Assembly: GCF_001440345.1 (NCBI RefSeq)
Contig: NZ_LJYX01000009.1
Location: 1 to 64,000 of the forward strand
Length of the DNA: 64,000 nt
From: Colwellia sp. TT2012
GTDB taxonomy: Bacteria; Pseudomonadota; Gammaproteobacteria; Enterobacterales; Alteromonadaceae
Direction of reading: 5' to 3'
A program made the position numbers and the translations under genes. The notes beneath the pieces were generated by a model. The model was not told where the DNA came from and did not search any database. It worked only from the letters and a program-made list of their open reading frames with translations. Shown one piece after another: positions 27,447 to 35,764 of the stretch (within the stretch, counting starts at the first letter, position 1; each line of letters begins with the position of its first letter).

Positions 27447-29120
27447 ATGATAAAAAAAATTGCATTATCACTTCTTTCGGTCGCCGTGCTGGTAGGTTGT
27501 GTGGCAACAACGTCTGATGACTCTTCCCAAGCTAACTCTTCCCACGTTAGCTCTTCACCAGTGAACAGTGCTCAAGACATTAGTGCTAGCTATGACAGTA
27601 TCAATACCGCGCAATTAATTAAGCATATAAAAGTGTTAGCCTCAGATGAGTTCGGCGGTCGTGCACCATCAAGCGAAGGTGAAAAACTGACCCTTGCCTA
27701 CTTAACTGAACAATTTAAAGCTTTAGGTTTTAAGCCAGGTAATGGTGATAGTTTTTTACAAGAAGTACCTCTGGTATCTATTGAAGTATCAAGTGATATG
27801 ACCTTGGCTATTGGCGGTAAAAACTACCAATACGGTACTGATATGGTCATGGGCAGTGCGCGAATTAGTGATTTTGAGCAGCTTAAAAACTCTGAATTGG
27901 TTTTTGTTGGCTACGGTATTAATGCGCCAGAATATAATTGGAATGATTATAAAGATCTTGATGTTAAGGGTAAAACGGTTGTCATTTTAGTTAATGATCC
28001 GGGTTTTGCTACGCAAGATCCTGAGTTATTTACCGGTAATGCCATGACTTACTATGGTCGTTGGACTTACAAGTATGAAGAAGCAAGTCGTCAAGGCGCT
28101 GAAGGGGCCATTATCATTCATGAAACGGCACCCGCATCATACGGTTGGTCGGTGATAAAAAACTCGTGGACAGGTCCTCAGTTTAGTTTTCAACGTGACG
28201 ATTTAAATAAAGACCGCGTTGCCGTAGAAGGGTGGATTAGTAGTAGTGTTGCCACAGAATTGTTTGCCAAAGCAGGTCTAGATTTTACTAAAATGAAGGA
28301 GCGTGCCGCCCAAGGCAGTTTTAACATAGATATGGGTGATTTAGATGCCTCTATTACCATTAAAAATACCATCAAAAAATCAATATCGTACAACTTTATT
28401 GCGACCTTACCTGGACAGAAAAATGCCGATGAGCATATTATATATTCTGCCCATTGGGATCACTTAGGTACTGATTTATCTAAAAAGGGTGACCAAATTT
28501 ACAATGGTGCTCGTGATAATGCCACGGGCACTGCCGCCTTAATTGAAGTCGCTGAAGCGTTTGCAAAATTACCTCACACACCTGAACGTTCAATCACCTT
28601 TCTAGCGGTAACTGCGGAAGAGCAAGGTTTACTTGGTTCTAAGTTCTATGCAGCAAATCCCATTATCCCAGTGGCGAAAACCGTTGCTAATATTAATATG
28701 GATGCCTTGAATGTAAACGGTAAGAGTGCAGACGTTGCTGTTTATGGTTTAGGGCAATCAGAGCTTGATAACTTTTTAACTAAAGCGGCGTTAAAGCAAA
28801 ACCGTGTTATTTCGGGCGATCCAAGACCTGCGGCAGGTATTTACTACCGCTCTGATCACTTTGCTTTTGCTAACGTTGGTATTCCAGCGTTATATGCAAA
28901 AGGTGGAACTATACCCGCCGACCAAGCAACAGCAGATTTAAGAGCGAAGTTAGACCCAATTTTAGCTAAGTGTTATCACGGTCTTTGTGATGAATACAGC
29001 GAAGAGTGGGACTTAACCGGTGCTGTTGAAGATATGCAATTGTTCTTTGACGTGGGCGTAGAGTTATCTAAATCTGGCGTATGGCCACAATGGAGCAAAA
29101 CCTCTGAGTTCAAGCGTTAA
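27447..29120 (+). CDS. M28-family zinc aminopeptidase lipoprotein
   Basis: A 557-residue lipoprotein. The signal peptide ends in a lipobox (LVGC, Cys18), followed by a Ser/Asn-rich linker. A protease-associated (PA) domain spans about 140-290. The M28 catalytic core contains the zinc ligands in order: SAHWDH, ARDNATG, TAEEQG with the catalytic Glu pair, INMD, and SDHFAFANVGIPAL. It probably trims peptides in the periplasm or at the outer membrane to feed amino acid uptake. It is a single gene with its own terminator. Confidence 0.9.
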   Translation: MIKKIALSLLSVAVLVGCVATTSDDSSQANSSHVSSSPVNSAQDISASYDSINTAQLIKHIKVLASDEFGGRAPSSEGEKLTLAYLTEQFKALGFKPGNGDSFLQEVPLVSIEVSSDMTLAIGGKNYQYGTDMVMGSARISDFEQLKNSELVFVGYGINAPEYNWNDYKDLDVKGKTVVILVNDPGFATQDPELFTGNAMTYYGRWTYKYEEASRQGAEGAIIIHETAPASYGWSVIKNSWTGPQFSFQRDDLNKDRVAVEGWISSSVATELFAKAGLDFTKMKERAAQGSFNIDMGDLDASITIKNTIKKSISYNFIATLPGQKNADEHIIYSAHWDHLGTDLSKKGDQIYNGARDNATGTAALIEVAEAFAKLPHTPERSITFLAVTAEEQGLLGSKFYAANPIIPVAKTVANINMDALNVNGKSADVAVYGLGQSELDNFLTKAALKQNRVISGDPRPAAGIYYRSDHFAFANVGIPALYAKGGTIPADQATADLRAKLDPILAKCYHGLCDEYSEEWDLTGAVEDMQLFFDVGVELSKSGVWPQWSKTSEFKR

Positions 29121-29158
29121 GAAAAGGTGTTAAAGTAGTCTTGAATGATTAAGCAAAA

Positions 29159-29190
29159 AGGTAGTGTCGTATGGCACTACCTATTTTTTT
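29159..29190 (+). terminator. Rho-independent terminator after the M28 peptidase
   Basis: AGGTAGTG pairs perfectly with CACTACCT around an 8-base loop and is followed by a run of Ts (29184-29191). It lies 39 bp after the stop. Confidence 0.85.
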
Positions 29191-29213
29191 TGCTGTTTTT
29201 TAGCATAATAAAT

Positions 29214-29675
29214 TTACTGACAAATGTCCGCCATCGTTGCCTGAGTTATGTTAGCCAAATCATAGGGACTTAATTCTATTTCTAAGCCTCTTTTGCCAGC
29301 ACTAACAAAAATGGTAGTAAATTGTTTTGCAGTTGCATCAATAAAAGTGCGCAAGCGTTTTTTTTGTCCCAGCGGACTACCACCGCCAAGTACATAACCG
29401 GTTGAGCGTTCAACATCGATTTTTACTGCCATTATGGCTTTTTTTCCTGAATATGCCTTGGCTATCAGTTTCATGCTTAACATGGCTGACACCGGTATTA
29501 TTGCGACAGCCAAGGCTTTATTATCAATACTCACCACTAAGGTCTTAAAAACTCTATTTTCACTTATGCCAAGTTTTTGTGCTGCTTGACCACCATAAGA
29601 CTCATTTGTTGAATCATGCTGGTACTCATGTAGATGATAAATAACCTTATGCTGTTTGGAAAAAACAGAAGACAC
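29214..29675 (-). CDS. ybaK: YbaK/EbsC family Cys-tRNA deacylase with altered N-terminus
   Basis: This protein of up to 153 residues matches YbaK through almost its whole length: LHEYQHD, VFKTLVV, LAVAIIPV, RSTGYVLGGGSPLGQKKRL and VSAGKRGLEIELSPYDL. YbaK hydrolyses Cys-tRNA(Pro) mischarged by prolyl-tRNA synthetase. The first codons are odd. The only start upstream of the conserved part is a GTG lying inside a 24-bp mobile-element end (29665-29688), so the first eight or so native residues, including the native ATG, have been replaced. Expression of a working enzyme is therefore uncertain. Confidence 0.85.
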   Translation of the reverse strand: MSSVFSKQHKVIYHLHEYQHDSTNESYGGQAAQKLGISENRVFKTLVVSIDNKALAVAIIPVSAMLSMKLIAKAYSGKKAIMAVKIDVERSTGYVLGGGSPLGQKKRLRTFIDATAKQFTTIFVSAGKRGLEIELSPYDLANITQATMADICQ

Positions 29676-29688
29676 CCCTCTAAAAACA
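29665..29688. mobile_element. solo 24-bp end of the Y1-transposase element
   Basis: The 24 bp beginning ACAGAAGACACC are identical to 30896-30919, the left end of the transposase element downstream, but similarity stops there. It is a lone element end fused on one side to ybaK and on the other to a truncated FMN reductase gene, consistent with an element-mediated deletion. Confidence 0.75.
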
Positions 29689-29690
29689 TT

Positions 29691-30023
29691 AAATCATCTT
29701 CGGGTTTAATTATATCAAGCCCAGAGTATGCGCACGGCATCAGTGCGCCAATGAAAAATGTGTTAGATTGGTTAGTGAGCAGTTATGAGTTTCCTGATAT
29801 TCCTATTATGTTAATCAATACGTCCCCACGCGCTACTCATGCATTAGAGTCATTAAAATAAGTGTTAACTACCATGTCGGGAATTATCATTGAGACTGCT
29901 TATGTTTCAATCCCATTATTAGGTAGCGTGATGCTCGACGGAGAGATTAGTCAAAACAATGATTGCCACTCTATGTTGAGTGAAGGTCTTGATCGTTTTT
30001 ATAGTGAAGTTACCAAAACATAA
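29691..30023 (+). pseudogene. NAD(P)H-dependent FMN reductase, 5'-truncated with internal stop
   Basis: The frame encodes SSSGLIISSPEYAHG, MKNVLDWLVSS and INTSPRATHALESLK, all typical of the NADPH-dependent FMN reductase flavodoxin-like fold. It then meets TAA at 29859. The same frame continues with VLTTMSG and on to a stop at 30021-30023, so one nonsense codon (expected Arg/Glu region) breaks the gene. The N-terminal ~60 residues with the FMN phosphate loop are missing, replaced by the element end at 29665-29688. The final stop lies inside the attC core ACATAAC at 30018-30024, so this was a cassette gene. Confidence 0.8.
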
Positions 30024-30116
30024 CAAGCTGTTAAACAAGGACAAAAAACAGTTGGTTTTGCTCCTTCGTCACTAATTTTAACCAACTATTTTTTGCATGT
30101 TAACAGGGCGTTAGGC
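30018..30116 (+). repeat. attC site of the second cassette locus
   Basis: Cores ACATAAC (30018-30024) and GTTAGGC (30110-30116) enclose 99 bp that match the reverse complement of the attC sites at 581-680 and 1270-1369 (shared AGGACAAA, ACAGTTGGTT, GCTCCT, TTTTAACCAACT and GGGCGTTA blocks). The array here therefore reads on the plus strand. Confidence 0.85.
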
Positions 30117-30146
30117 ATTCGGTCTAAATTTGAGTGAGTATTCAAT

Positions 30147-30857
30147 ATGAATTTTTTGATAAAATTAGATGATAACATTTGGATTAGCGATGGTGACGCT
30201 GTTTCTTGGTATGGAATGGCTTATACAACCCGTATGACTATTGTAAAGTTGAAGGATGGGAAGTTATGGGTTCATTCTCCAGGAAAAATTATCGAAGAAA
30301 TGATTGATGAAATAAAATCTTTAGGTCAAGTATCCTATTTGGTATCTCCAAATAAGATACATCATCTATTTATAAATGATTGGATAAATGTTTTTCCGAA
30401 TGCTATTTCATATTCATCACCGGGATTAAGAGAGAAAAGAAAGGATATCTCATTTGACAAAGATTTGTCGGATGCTCCGGAACAGGAATGGGAAGCAGAA
30501 ATTGATCAAGTGATTTTTAAGGGGAGTAGTGCAATGGAAGAGGTGGTTTTTTTCCATAAAACTAGCAGAGTATTAATACTCACTGATTTAATAGAGAACT
30601 TTCATCCTAATCATTTTTCGGGTTACAAAAAAGTTATAGCAAAACTTACTGGAATAGTAAGTCCCAACGGTAAAACTCCTCTTGATTGGCGAGCATCATT
30701 TATATTTGGAAAAAGTGAAGCGCGAAAATCGTTGGCGAAAATAATTAGCTGGAAACCAAACAAGATTGTGATCTCCCATGGGGAGTGTATTTACAGTAAT
30801 GCCACTGAGTTTCTTTTAAAATCATTTAAGTGGGTTGGACTTAAAAAAACTGATTGA
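30147..30857 (+). CDS. DUF4336-family protein in a cassette
   Basis: A 236-residue soluble protein with a degenerate metallo-hydrolase-like layout: IWISDGDAVSWYGM at the start, TRMTIVKL, a YLVSPNKIHHLFI segment (where HxHxDH would lie in beta-lactamase-fold enzymes), VLILTDLIENF and IVISHGECI near the end. This pattern matches DUF4336. No activity is established that I know of. It starts 31 bp after the attC core GTTAGGC and the cassette closes with GCCTAAC at 30870-30876, with 11-bp complementary ends (GTTAGGCATTC and GAATGCCTAAC). Confidence 0.75.
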   Translation: MNFLIKLDDNIWISDGDAVSWYGMAYTTRMTIVKLKDGKLWVHSPGKIIEEMIDEIKSLGQVSYLVSPNKIHHLFINDWINVFPNAISYSSPGLREKRKDISFDKDLSDAPEQEWEAEIDQVIFKGSSAMEEVVFFHKTSRVLILTDLIENFHPNHFSGYKKVIAKLTGIVSPNGKTPLDWRASFIFGKSEARKSLAKIISWKPNKIVISHGECIYSNATEFLLKSFKWVGLKKTD

Positions 30858-30869
30858 AATTGCATGAAT

Positions 30870-30876
30870 GCCTAAC
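30870..30876 (+). repeat. orphan attC core cut by an inserted element
   Basis: GCCTAAC here complements GTTAGGC at 30110-30116 and closes the DUF4336 cassette. The rest of the expected attC is absent; about 20 bp later the Y1-transposase element begins, so the site appears truncated by that insertion. Confidence 0.65.
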
Positions 30877-30897
30877 AAAAATACAGAAGAAAAACAC

Positions 30898-32169
30898 AGA
30901 AGACACCCCTCTAAAAACAATCACCATAAATTGTCACAAGCCCTTTAATATTCATCATTAAAATCACCTGATATCTTGATTTTTATATGAACAAAAATAA
31001 ATTATTGAGAGGTTTGGATAAAATATGATATTTGATAAATTTTAGGCGTCATAAAGCTTTAATTCTCAATAAATCAGCTTAATTTATTATGACTTTTCCC
31101 TATGAAGTGACGCTAAGCGAATAATTTTTGACAAGCAGATACCGCTGCGCGTTTTTTAAGGTGTTGATGCTGACAAAATTCGGTTAACGCTTCAGGCTTA
31201 CCTACCGCACCATGAAATACTTTTCTAAATTGTGTCGTTAATATTAACCAGTTTTCTGTACTGATGTTTAATCGCGTTAATATGCTGGGCAAATTATTGT
31301 CAATGTAACTACGTTTATCTTCCCTAATGCAACGACCCGTTAACTCTACCAGTTCAATATAATCTTTTAGCTCAAACGTTAAACCTTTAGGCGAATTTTG
31401 TCGGGCGTTACCGACAAAGGGGCAAAGTAAGGTGGGTTGTTTCGCTTTTTTGGCGGCTCTTATACGTTGTTGAATACTGGTGTGATTAGATGTTTCGGGG
31501 CTTATGGCTATATTGGCCCGTATTGGGTTTAAGTCAACATACGCCATACAGGCTATAATAGCGGCTTCATCCAGTAAGGCTTGAGATTTAAAGCGACCTT
31601 CCCAGAAGCGTCCTGTGCATTTATCTTCTTTGTTGGCTTGTACGGCAATGCTTTCATTTATAATGCGCATAAACCAACTGATATCGGTTAACCGGGCTCG
31701 ATACACCTCTGCGGTTTCTTCCAGTATTTGTTGCAGAGGCTTAATCAGTTTATCACCACGTAAGTATTGTTGAGTGATTAATGTGCCTTTGAATAACTGA
31801 TGCCAACGGGTGATAACTTCATGTAATGACCATATTTTGGCTTGTTCAACATCAACATATAAAACAATATGGGTATGATTACTCATTACCGCATAAGCAC
31901 ATACATCAATGGCAAAGGTTTGGCTTAACGCTAATAGTTTATCTTCAACCCAACCTCGCCTGTGCTCATAACTTTGCCCTGTCACTTTATCTTCGCCACA
32001 TAAAAAAGCACGACGAACACAACGAGAGATACAGTGATAATAACAGGTATCAATTAAACTGATTTGCTGTTTTCTTGCTGTTGCCATAGTAACCTCAACC
32101 TTATTTTATTGCTGATTAAATGAGCATAGTTGAGGTTTTTGTTTATTTCCATTGGAAGGGGTGTCTTCT
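30898..32169 (-). mobile_element. Y1-transposase insertion element, copy 1
   Basis: About 1272 bp bounded by AGAAGACACCCCT (30898-30910) and its inverse AGGGGTGTCTTCT (32157-32169). It carries one transposase gene. Upstream of that gene an inverted repeat (CCTCAAC/GTTGAGG) can form the 5' hairpin usual for Y1-transposase elements. Both flanks align with copy 2 at 61592-62837, including the conserved segment AATCACCATAAATTG near one end. Confidence 0.8.
31113..32087 (-). CDS. Y1 (HUH) transposase, IS200/RAYT-like
   Basis: A 324-residue single-strand DNA transposase of the IS200/REP-associated tyrosine transposase group. The HUH metal-binding motif is in SNHTHIVL (about residues 69-76). The FWEGRFKSQALLDEAA block and the catalytic tyrosine context AYVDLNPIRANI (about 187-198) follow, as in RAYTs. 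The start ATG is intact and followed by ARKQQISLIDTCYYHCISRCVRR, a typical N-terminus. This copy appears full length and possibly active. A degraded-start paralogue lies at 61673-62636. Confidence 0.9.
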   Translation of the reverse strand: MATARKQQISLIDTCYYHCISRCVRRAFLCGEDKVTGQSYEHRRGWVEDKLLALSQTFAIDVCAYAVMSNHTHIVLYVDVEQAKIWSLHEVITRWHQLFKGTLITQQYLRGDKLIKPLQQILEETAEVYRARLTDISWFMRIINESIAVQANKEDKCTGRFWEGRFKSQALLDEAAIIACMAYVDLNPIRANIAISPETSNHTSIQQRIRAAKKAKQPTLLCPFVGNARQNSPKGLTFELKDYIELVELTGRCIREDKRSYIDNNLPSILTRLNISTENWLILTTQFRKVFHGAVGKPEALTEFCQHQHLKKRAAVSACQKLFA

Positions 32170-32470
32170 ATTTAGTGATAATAACAGGTATCAATTAAAC
32201 TGATTTGCTGTTTTCTTGCTGTTGCCATAGTAACCTCAACCTTATTTTATTGCTGATTAAATGAGCATAGTTGAGACTTTTTTTTATTTCCATTGGGAGG
32301 GGTGTCTTCTATTTATTTTTGGAAGGGGTGTCTTCTATTTAATTTTAAACTGATTTGCTGTTTTCTTGCTGTTGCCATAGTAACCTCAACCTTATTTTAT
32401 TGCTGATTAAATAAGCATAGTTGAGGTTTTTGTTTATTTCCATTGGAAGGGGTGTCTTCTATTTATTCTT
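32034..32470. repeat. tandem partial copies of the element's 5' end
   Basis: The segment covering the transposase 5' codons, leader hairpin and terminal repeat occurs three times: 32034-32174 (in the element itself), 32175-32315 and about 32346-32470. The first two are 141 bp apart and the third is offset by 150 bp. Each ends in the GGGGTGTCTTCTATTTA terminus, and an extra terminus lies at 32315-32340. The second and third copies lack the rest of the gene. Confidence 0.85.
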
Positions 32471-32536
32471 CTATTTATTCTTTAAAAATAAGGTTACCGC
32501 TTAACTTGATTGACAAGGTACACCCTCGCCAAGTGA

Positions 32537-33421
32537 TCATTTTGTTTTTTTAGCTCTAGCAATGAAATCGTTTAAGTAGTCAATATGCTGGTCGGTCTTG
32601 CGAATACCGACAAAGATCTGTTTACTAATGCCTTTCTCTCCAAAACGAATACTCTTGATAGGCATTGATTTTGAGTACTCATCTACTAGCCAGCCCGGCA
32701 AGGCACAAATACCTCGACCAGCGGCGACCATCTGTAACATGATCTCAGTTGTTTCAATGTGTTTGTGTTTCTTTACTGAACACTTTGCTGGATTAAGAAA
32801 TTGACTAAAAATATCGAGCCTCAGGGGCTCAACAGGGTAAGTAAACAGTACTTCTTCGCTTAGTTGCTCGGGTAAGACAAAATTTTGCTTGGCTAATTTG
32901 TGAGACGCAGAAACGACGAGTCTATGTTCATAGGAAAAAACGGGGATGTAGTCTATTTTAGGTTTAAAAAGCGGATCTGGGGTAATAAGTATATCTATTT
33001 CGTAGTTAAGTAATGCACCTAAAGCGCCAAACTGGAACTCCTGCTTCACGTCCATATCAATGTCTGGCCACTGCTCTAGATAAGGCTGAATGACTCTAAG
33101 TAGCCATTGATAACAAGGATGGCACTCCATTCCTATGCGTAGCGAGCCCATTTCTCCCTTTGCAATCTGATTCAGTAATAATTCCGCGTGTAAAAACTGA
33201 GGCAATACTCTATTAGCAAGCGTTTGAATGCGTTCTCCTGCAGCCGTAAGACGCAAATTTCGTCCGTCTTTTTTCCATATTGGAGTAGCAATTTGGCCTT
33301 CTAATTTTTTGATACTGTGACTTAACGCAGATTGGGTTAAGTGCAACGAATCAGCAGCTTTAGTCAGAGTTCCATGTTCTTTTATTGCCGTTAGTATTTC
33401 TAAATGAATCCTCTCTAACAC
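32537..33421 (-). CDS. LysR-type regulator, MetR-like
   Basis: A 294-residue LysR-family protein with an N-terminal winged HTH (residues about 1-60: LEILTAIKEHGTLTKAADSLHLTQSALSHSIKKLE) and a two-lobed effector domain (about 90-290). MetR signs are IGMECHPCYQWLLRVI at about 97-112 and a late MLQMVAAGRGICALP. MetR uses homocysteine as co-effector to control methionine synthases, and the same-strand mesD/mesX genes upstream support that role. Start is GTG, with AGGAG upstream at good spacing. Its own operator could lie in the TGAA/TTCA-rich DNA at 33440-33490. Confidence 0.85.
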   Translation of the reverse strand: MLERIHLEILTAIKEHGTLTKAADSLHLTQSALSHSIKKLEGQIATPIWKKDGRNLRLTAAGERIQTLANRVLPQFLHAELLLNQIAKGEMGSLRIGMECHPCYQWLLRVIQPYLEQWPDIDMDVKQEFQFGALGALLNYEIDILITPDPLFKPKIDYIPVFSYEHRLVVSASHKLAKQNFVLPEQLSEEVLFTYPVEPLRLDIFSQFLNPAKCSVKKHKHIETTEIMLQMVAAGRGICALPGWLVDEYSKSMPIKSIRFGEKGISKQIFVGIRKTDQHIDYLNDFIARAKKTK

Positions 33422-33678
33422 CGGTTAACTCCTATCTTTAGCTTTAATGATGAACTCATTCATTCGTTCATTGATTGATGAAATTATATCAATCAAACAA
33501 GTTTATTTACAATGACAATAGGAATAAATAATTACGACCATACCTTACCTTGGCTTTTGCCAGAGCCGAGCTGCTGGGACATGCTTGAACTGTTGTTTTA
33601 CGTAAAGACCTAACAACGCAGGCTGCAGTTGCCCCTTGAACTTTTACTGTTCACAGCCCCTATTAACAGCAATAAAAC

Positions 33679-34509
33679 CTATAAGAAAAGTTGCACCAGC
33701 ATACGTGAACCAGTAAATAGTAAGACGAAGGCAAAGATCTTTTTCAGTTTTACCGCATCTAATTTTGCTGCCAGTGATGCCCCTACAGGTGCGAATAATA
33801 CCGTTAGCGGCACAATACAAGTGAAGGCAAATAGATTGACCAAGCCAAAGGTACCAGCGGGAGCATCGGTTGGTGTACTGCCCATTATCAACATTATTAG
33901 CGCACCCGGCAACGAAATGATTAACCCTATTGCCGCAGCTGTGCCAATGGCCTTGTGGGCGGGGTAGTTATATAGGGTGAGTAGTGGCACCGAGAGTGTG
34001 CCGCCGCCGATCCCCACCATAGAACTGAAAAAACCAATGGATACCCCCATAACCGTTTGTCCTGTTCTATTAGGCAGTTTTTGGTACAGAGCGGATTTCC
34101 CCGTTCGAAACAGCATGTTTAGTGCCGATAAAACCGCTATTATCCCAAACAACATAGCAAGCATAGACCCTTCAACACGCGTCACTAACCAGCTACCAAC
34201 CAATACACCCATAAGAATAAATACCGCCCAACGTTTGAGCAGGTCAAAATCTACATTACCTTTTTTATTGTGAGCACGAATTGAACTAATAGACGTTGGT
34301 ACTATGGTGGCCAGTGAGGTTGCTGTCGCAACTAACATCGCCGACTCTGGTGATACGCCAAAGCTCTGGAACAAGAAAAATAGCACAGGTACGATTACGA
34401 TACCGCCACCTACGCCTAACAAGCCAGCTAAAATGCCGGCGAATACACCTGTGGCAACCAATGCCAAAATGGTGGCGATATTATTTGTTATAAATTCAAT
34501 GATATTCAT
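33679..34509 (-). CDS. TauE/SafE-family sulfite exporter-like permease
   Basis: A 276-residue membrane protein with about eight TM segments and the family repeats: GVFAGILAGLLGVGGGIVIVPVLFFL (about 22-47) and a second GFFSSMVGIGGGTLSVPLL (about 160-178). TauE/SafE proteins carry sulfur-containing or organic anions. The position between a MetR-like regulator and methionine synthase genes, all on the minus strand, suggests a sulfur compound as substrate, which is inference. It lies 164 bp after mesD, so it may have its own promoter. Confidence 0.88.
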   Translation of the reverse strand: MNIIEFITNNIATILALVATGVFAGILAGLLGVGGGIVIVPVLFFLFQSFGVSPESAMLVATATSLATIVPTSISSIRAHNKKGNVDFDLLKRWAVFILMGVLVGSWLVTRVEGSMLAMLFGIIAVLSALNMLFRTGKSALYQKLPNRTGQTVMGVSIGFFSSMVGIGGGTLSVPLLTLYNYPAHKAIGTAAAIGLIISLPGALIMLIMGSTPTDAPAGTFGLVNLFAFTCIVPLTVLFAPVGASLAAKLDAVKLKKIFAFVLLFTGSRMLVQLFL

Positions 34510-34673
34510 TAACGACTACTTCTATTTTTAAATAACGGCAAAGACCTTACTCTCAATTCAAGGGTACTGCTGTTAATTGTTGTTGAACAGTAAATGGTAT
34601 GCCTCCCTATGATTTTTAGCCTTCAGTTAAGGCTTACCAATTTAGCTACCCCTACTAAGCATCATTATATGGG

Positions 34674-35723
34674 TTAGTTACTGGTAGAGAGCTCTCTTCG
34701 CACTATTGCTGCGCCTGCAGTTAAAGCCTTTAGCTTGCCTCTTGCCACTTGCTGAGATAAAGGCGCCATGCCACAATTTGTCGAAGGATATAGCTTGTCG
34801 GCATCGACATATTTTAGTGCTTTTCGTAGGGTATCTGCGACTTCCTCTGGTGTCTCAATGGTATTGCTTGCGACATCAATGGCACCGACCATCACTTTTT
34901 TACCGCGAATAAGTTCAAGTAGCTCCATTGGCACACGAGAGTTATGACATTCTAGCGAGATAATATCGATAGTAGATTTTTGCAGTTTGGGAAACGCTTG
35001 TTCATATTGTCGCCACTCAGACCCTAAGGTTTTTTTCCAATCTGTATTGGCTTTTATGCCATAGCCATAGCAAATATGTACCGCCGTTTCACACTTAAGC
35101 CCTTCAATTGCTCGCTCTAAACAAGCAATACCCCAATCATTAACCTCATCAAAAAACACATTAAAGGCAGGCTCATCAAATTGGATAATATCAACACCAG
35201 CCGCCTCTAACTCTTTGGCTTCTTGATTAAGGATTTTGGCAAATTCCCAGGCGAGTTTTTCGCGACTTTTATAATGATCATCATAAAGCGTATCTATCAT
35301 CGTCATGGGACCAGGCAGGGCCCATTTTATGGGTTGCTTGGTTTGCTGACGTAAAAACTTGGCATCGTCAACAAAAACTGGCTTTTGGCGACTAACAGGG
35401 CCAACGACCGTTGGGACACTTGCCTCATAACGATCACGAATTTTAACGGTCTTACGTTGCTCAAAATCAACACCGTTGAGATGCTCAAGAAACGTAGTAA
35501 CAAAATGTTGTCGGGTTTGCTCGCCATCACTGACAATATCAAGCCCTGCTTGTTGTTGATCTTGTAATGACAAACGTAACGCATCGTGTTTGCCGGCAAT
35601 TAATTCATCACCCTGCAATTTCCAAGGTGACCAAAGTGTCTCAGGTTGTGCAAGCCAAGCCGGTTTAGGTAAGCTGCCTGCAGTTGAAGTAGGTAATAAT
35701 GCTTTAATAATATTAGTTTTCAT
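34674..35723 (-). CDS. mesD: folate-independent methionine synthase MesD
   Basis: A 349-residue TIM-barrel protein equal to the catalytic C-terminal half of MetE (full MetE is about 750 residues). It has the family start LLPTSTAGSLPKPAWL, QFDEPAF (about 188-194), the zinc-site HICYGYG (His and Cys, about 217-223), Glu in SLECHNSR and the final zinc Cys in STNCGMAP. Short MetE-like proteins paired with DUF1852 (MesX) form the MesD family, reported to make methionine without the folate-binding N-terminal domain. The adjacent mesX 41 bp upstream supports this over a generic MetE-like call. Confidence 0.85.
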   Translation of the reverse strand: MKTNIIKALLPTSTAGSLPKPAWLAQPETLWSPWKLQGDELIAGKHDALRLSLQDQQQAGLDIVSDGEQTRQHFVTTFLEHLNGVDFEQRKTVKIRDRYEASVPTVVGPVSRQKPVFVDDAKFLRQQTKQPIKWALPGPMTMIDTLYDDHYKSREKLAWEFAKILNQEAKELEAAGVDIIQFDEPAFNVFFDEVNDWGIACLERAIEGLKCETAVHICYGYGIKANTDWKKTLGSEWRQYEQAFPKLQKSTIDIISLECHNSRVPMELLELIRGKKVMVGAIDVASNTIETPEEVADTLRKALKYVDADKLYPSTNCGMAPLSQQVARGKLKALTAGAAIVRRELSTSN

Positions 35724-35764
35724 AAGTGATGATGCCGTAAATTTGGATTGATTTTTGAACCTAG

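Noticed and set aside
29665..29688. Repeated 24-mers at 29665, 30896 and other AGAAGACACC sites as a CRISPR-like array
   Set aside because: Spacing is irregular and all sites are ends or end fragments of the Y1-transposase element.
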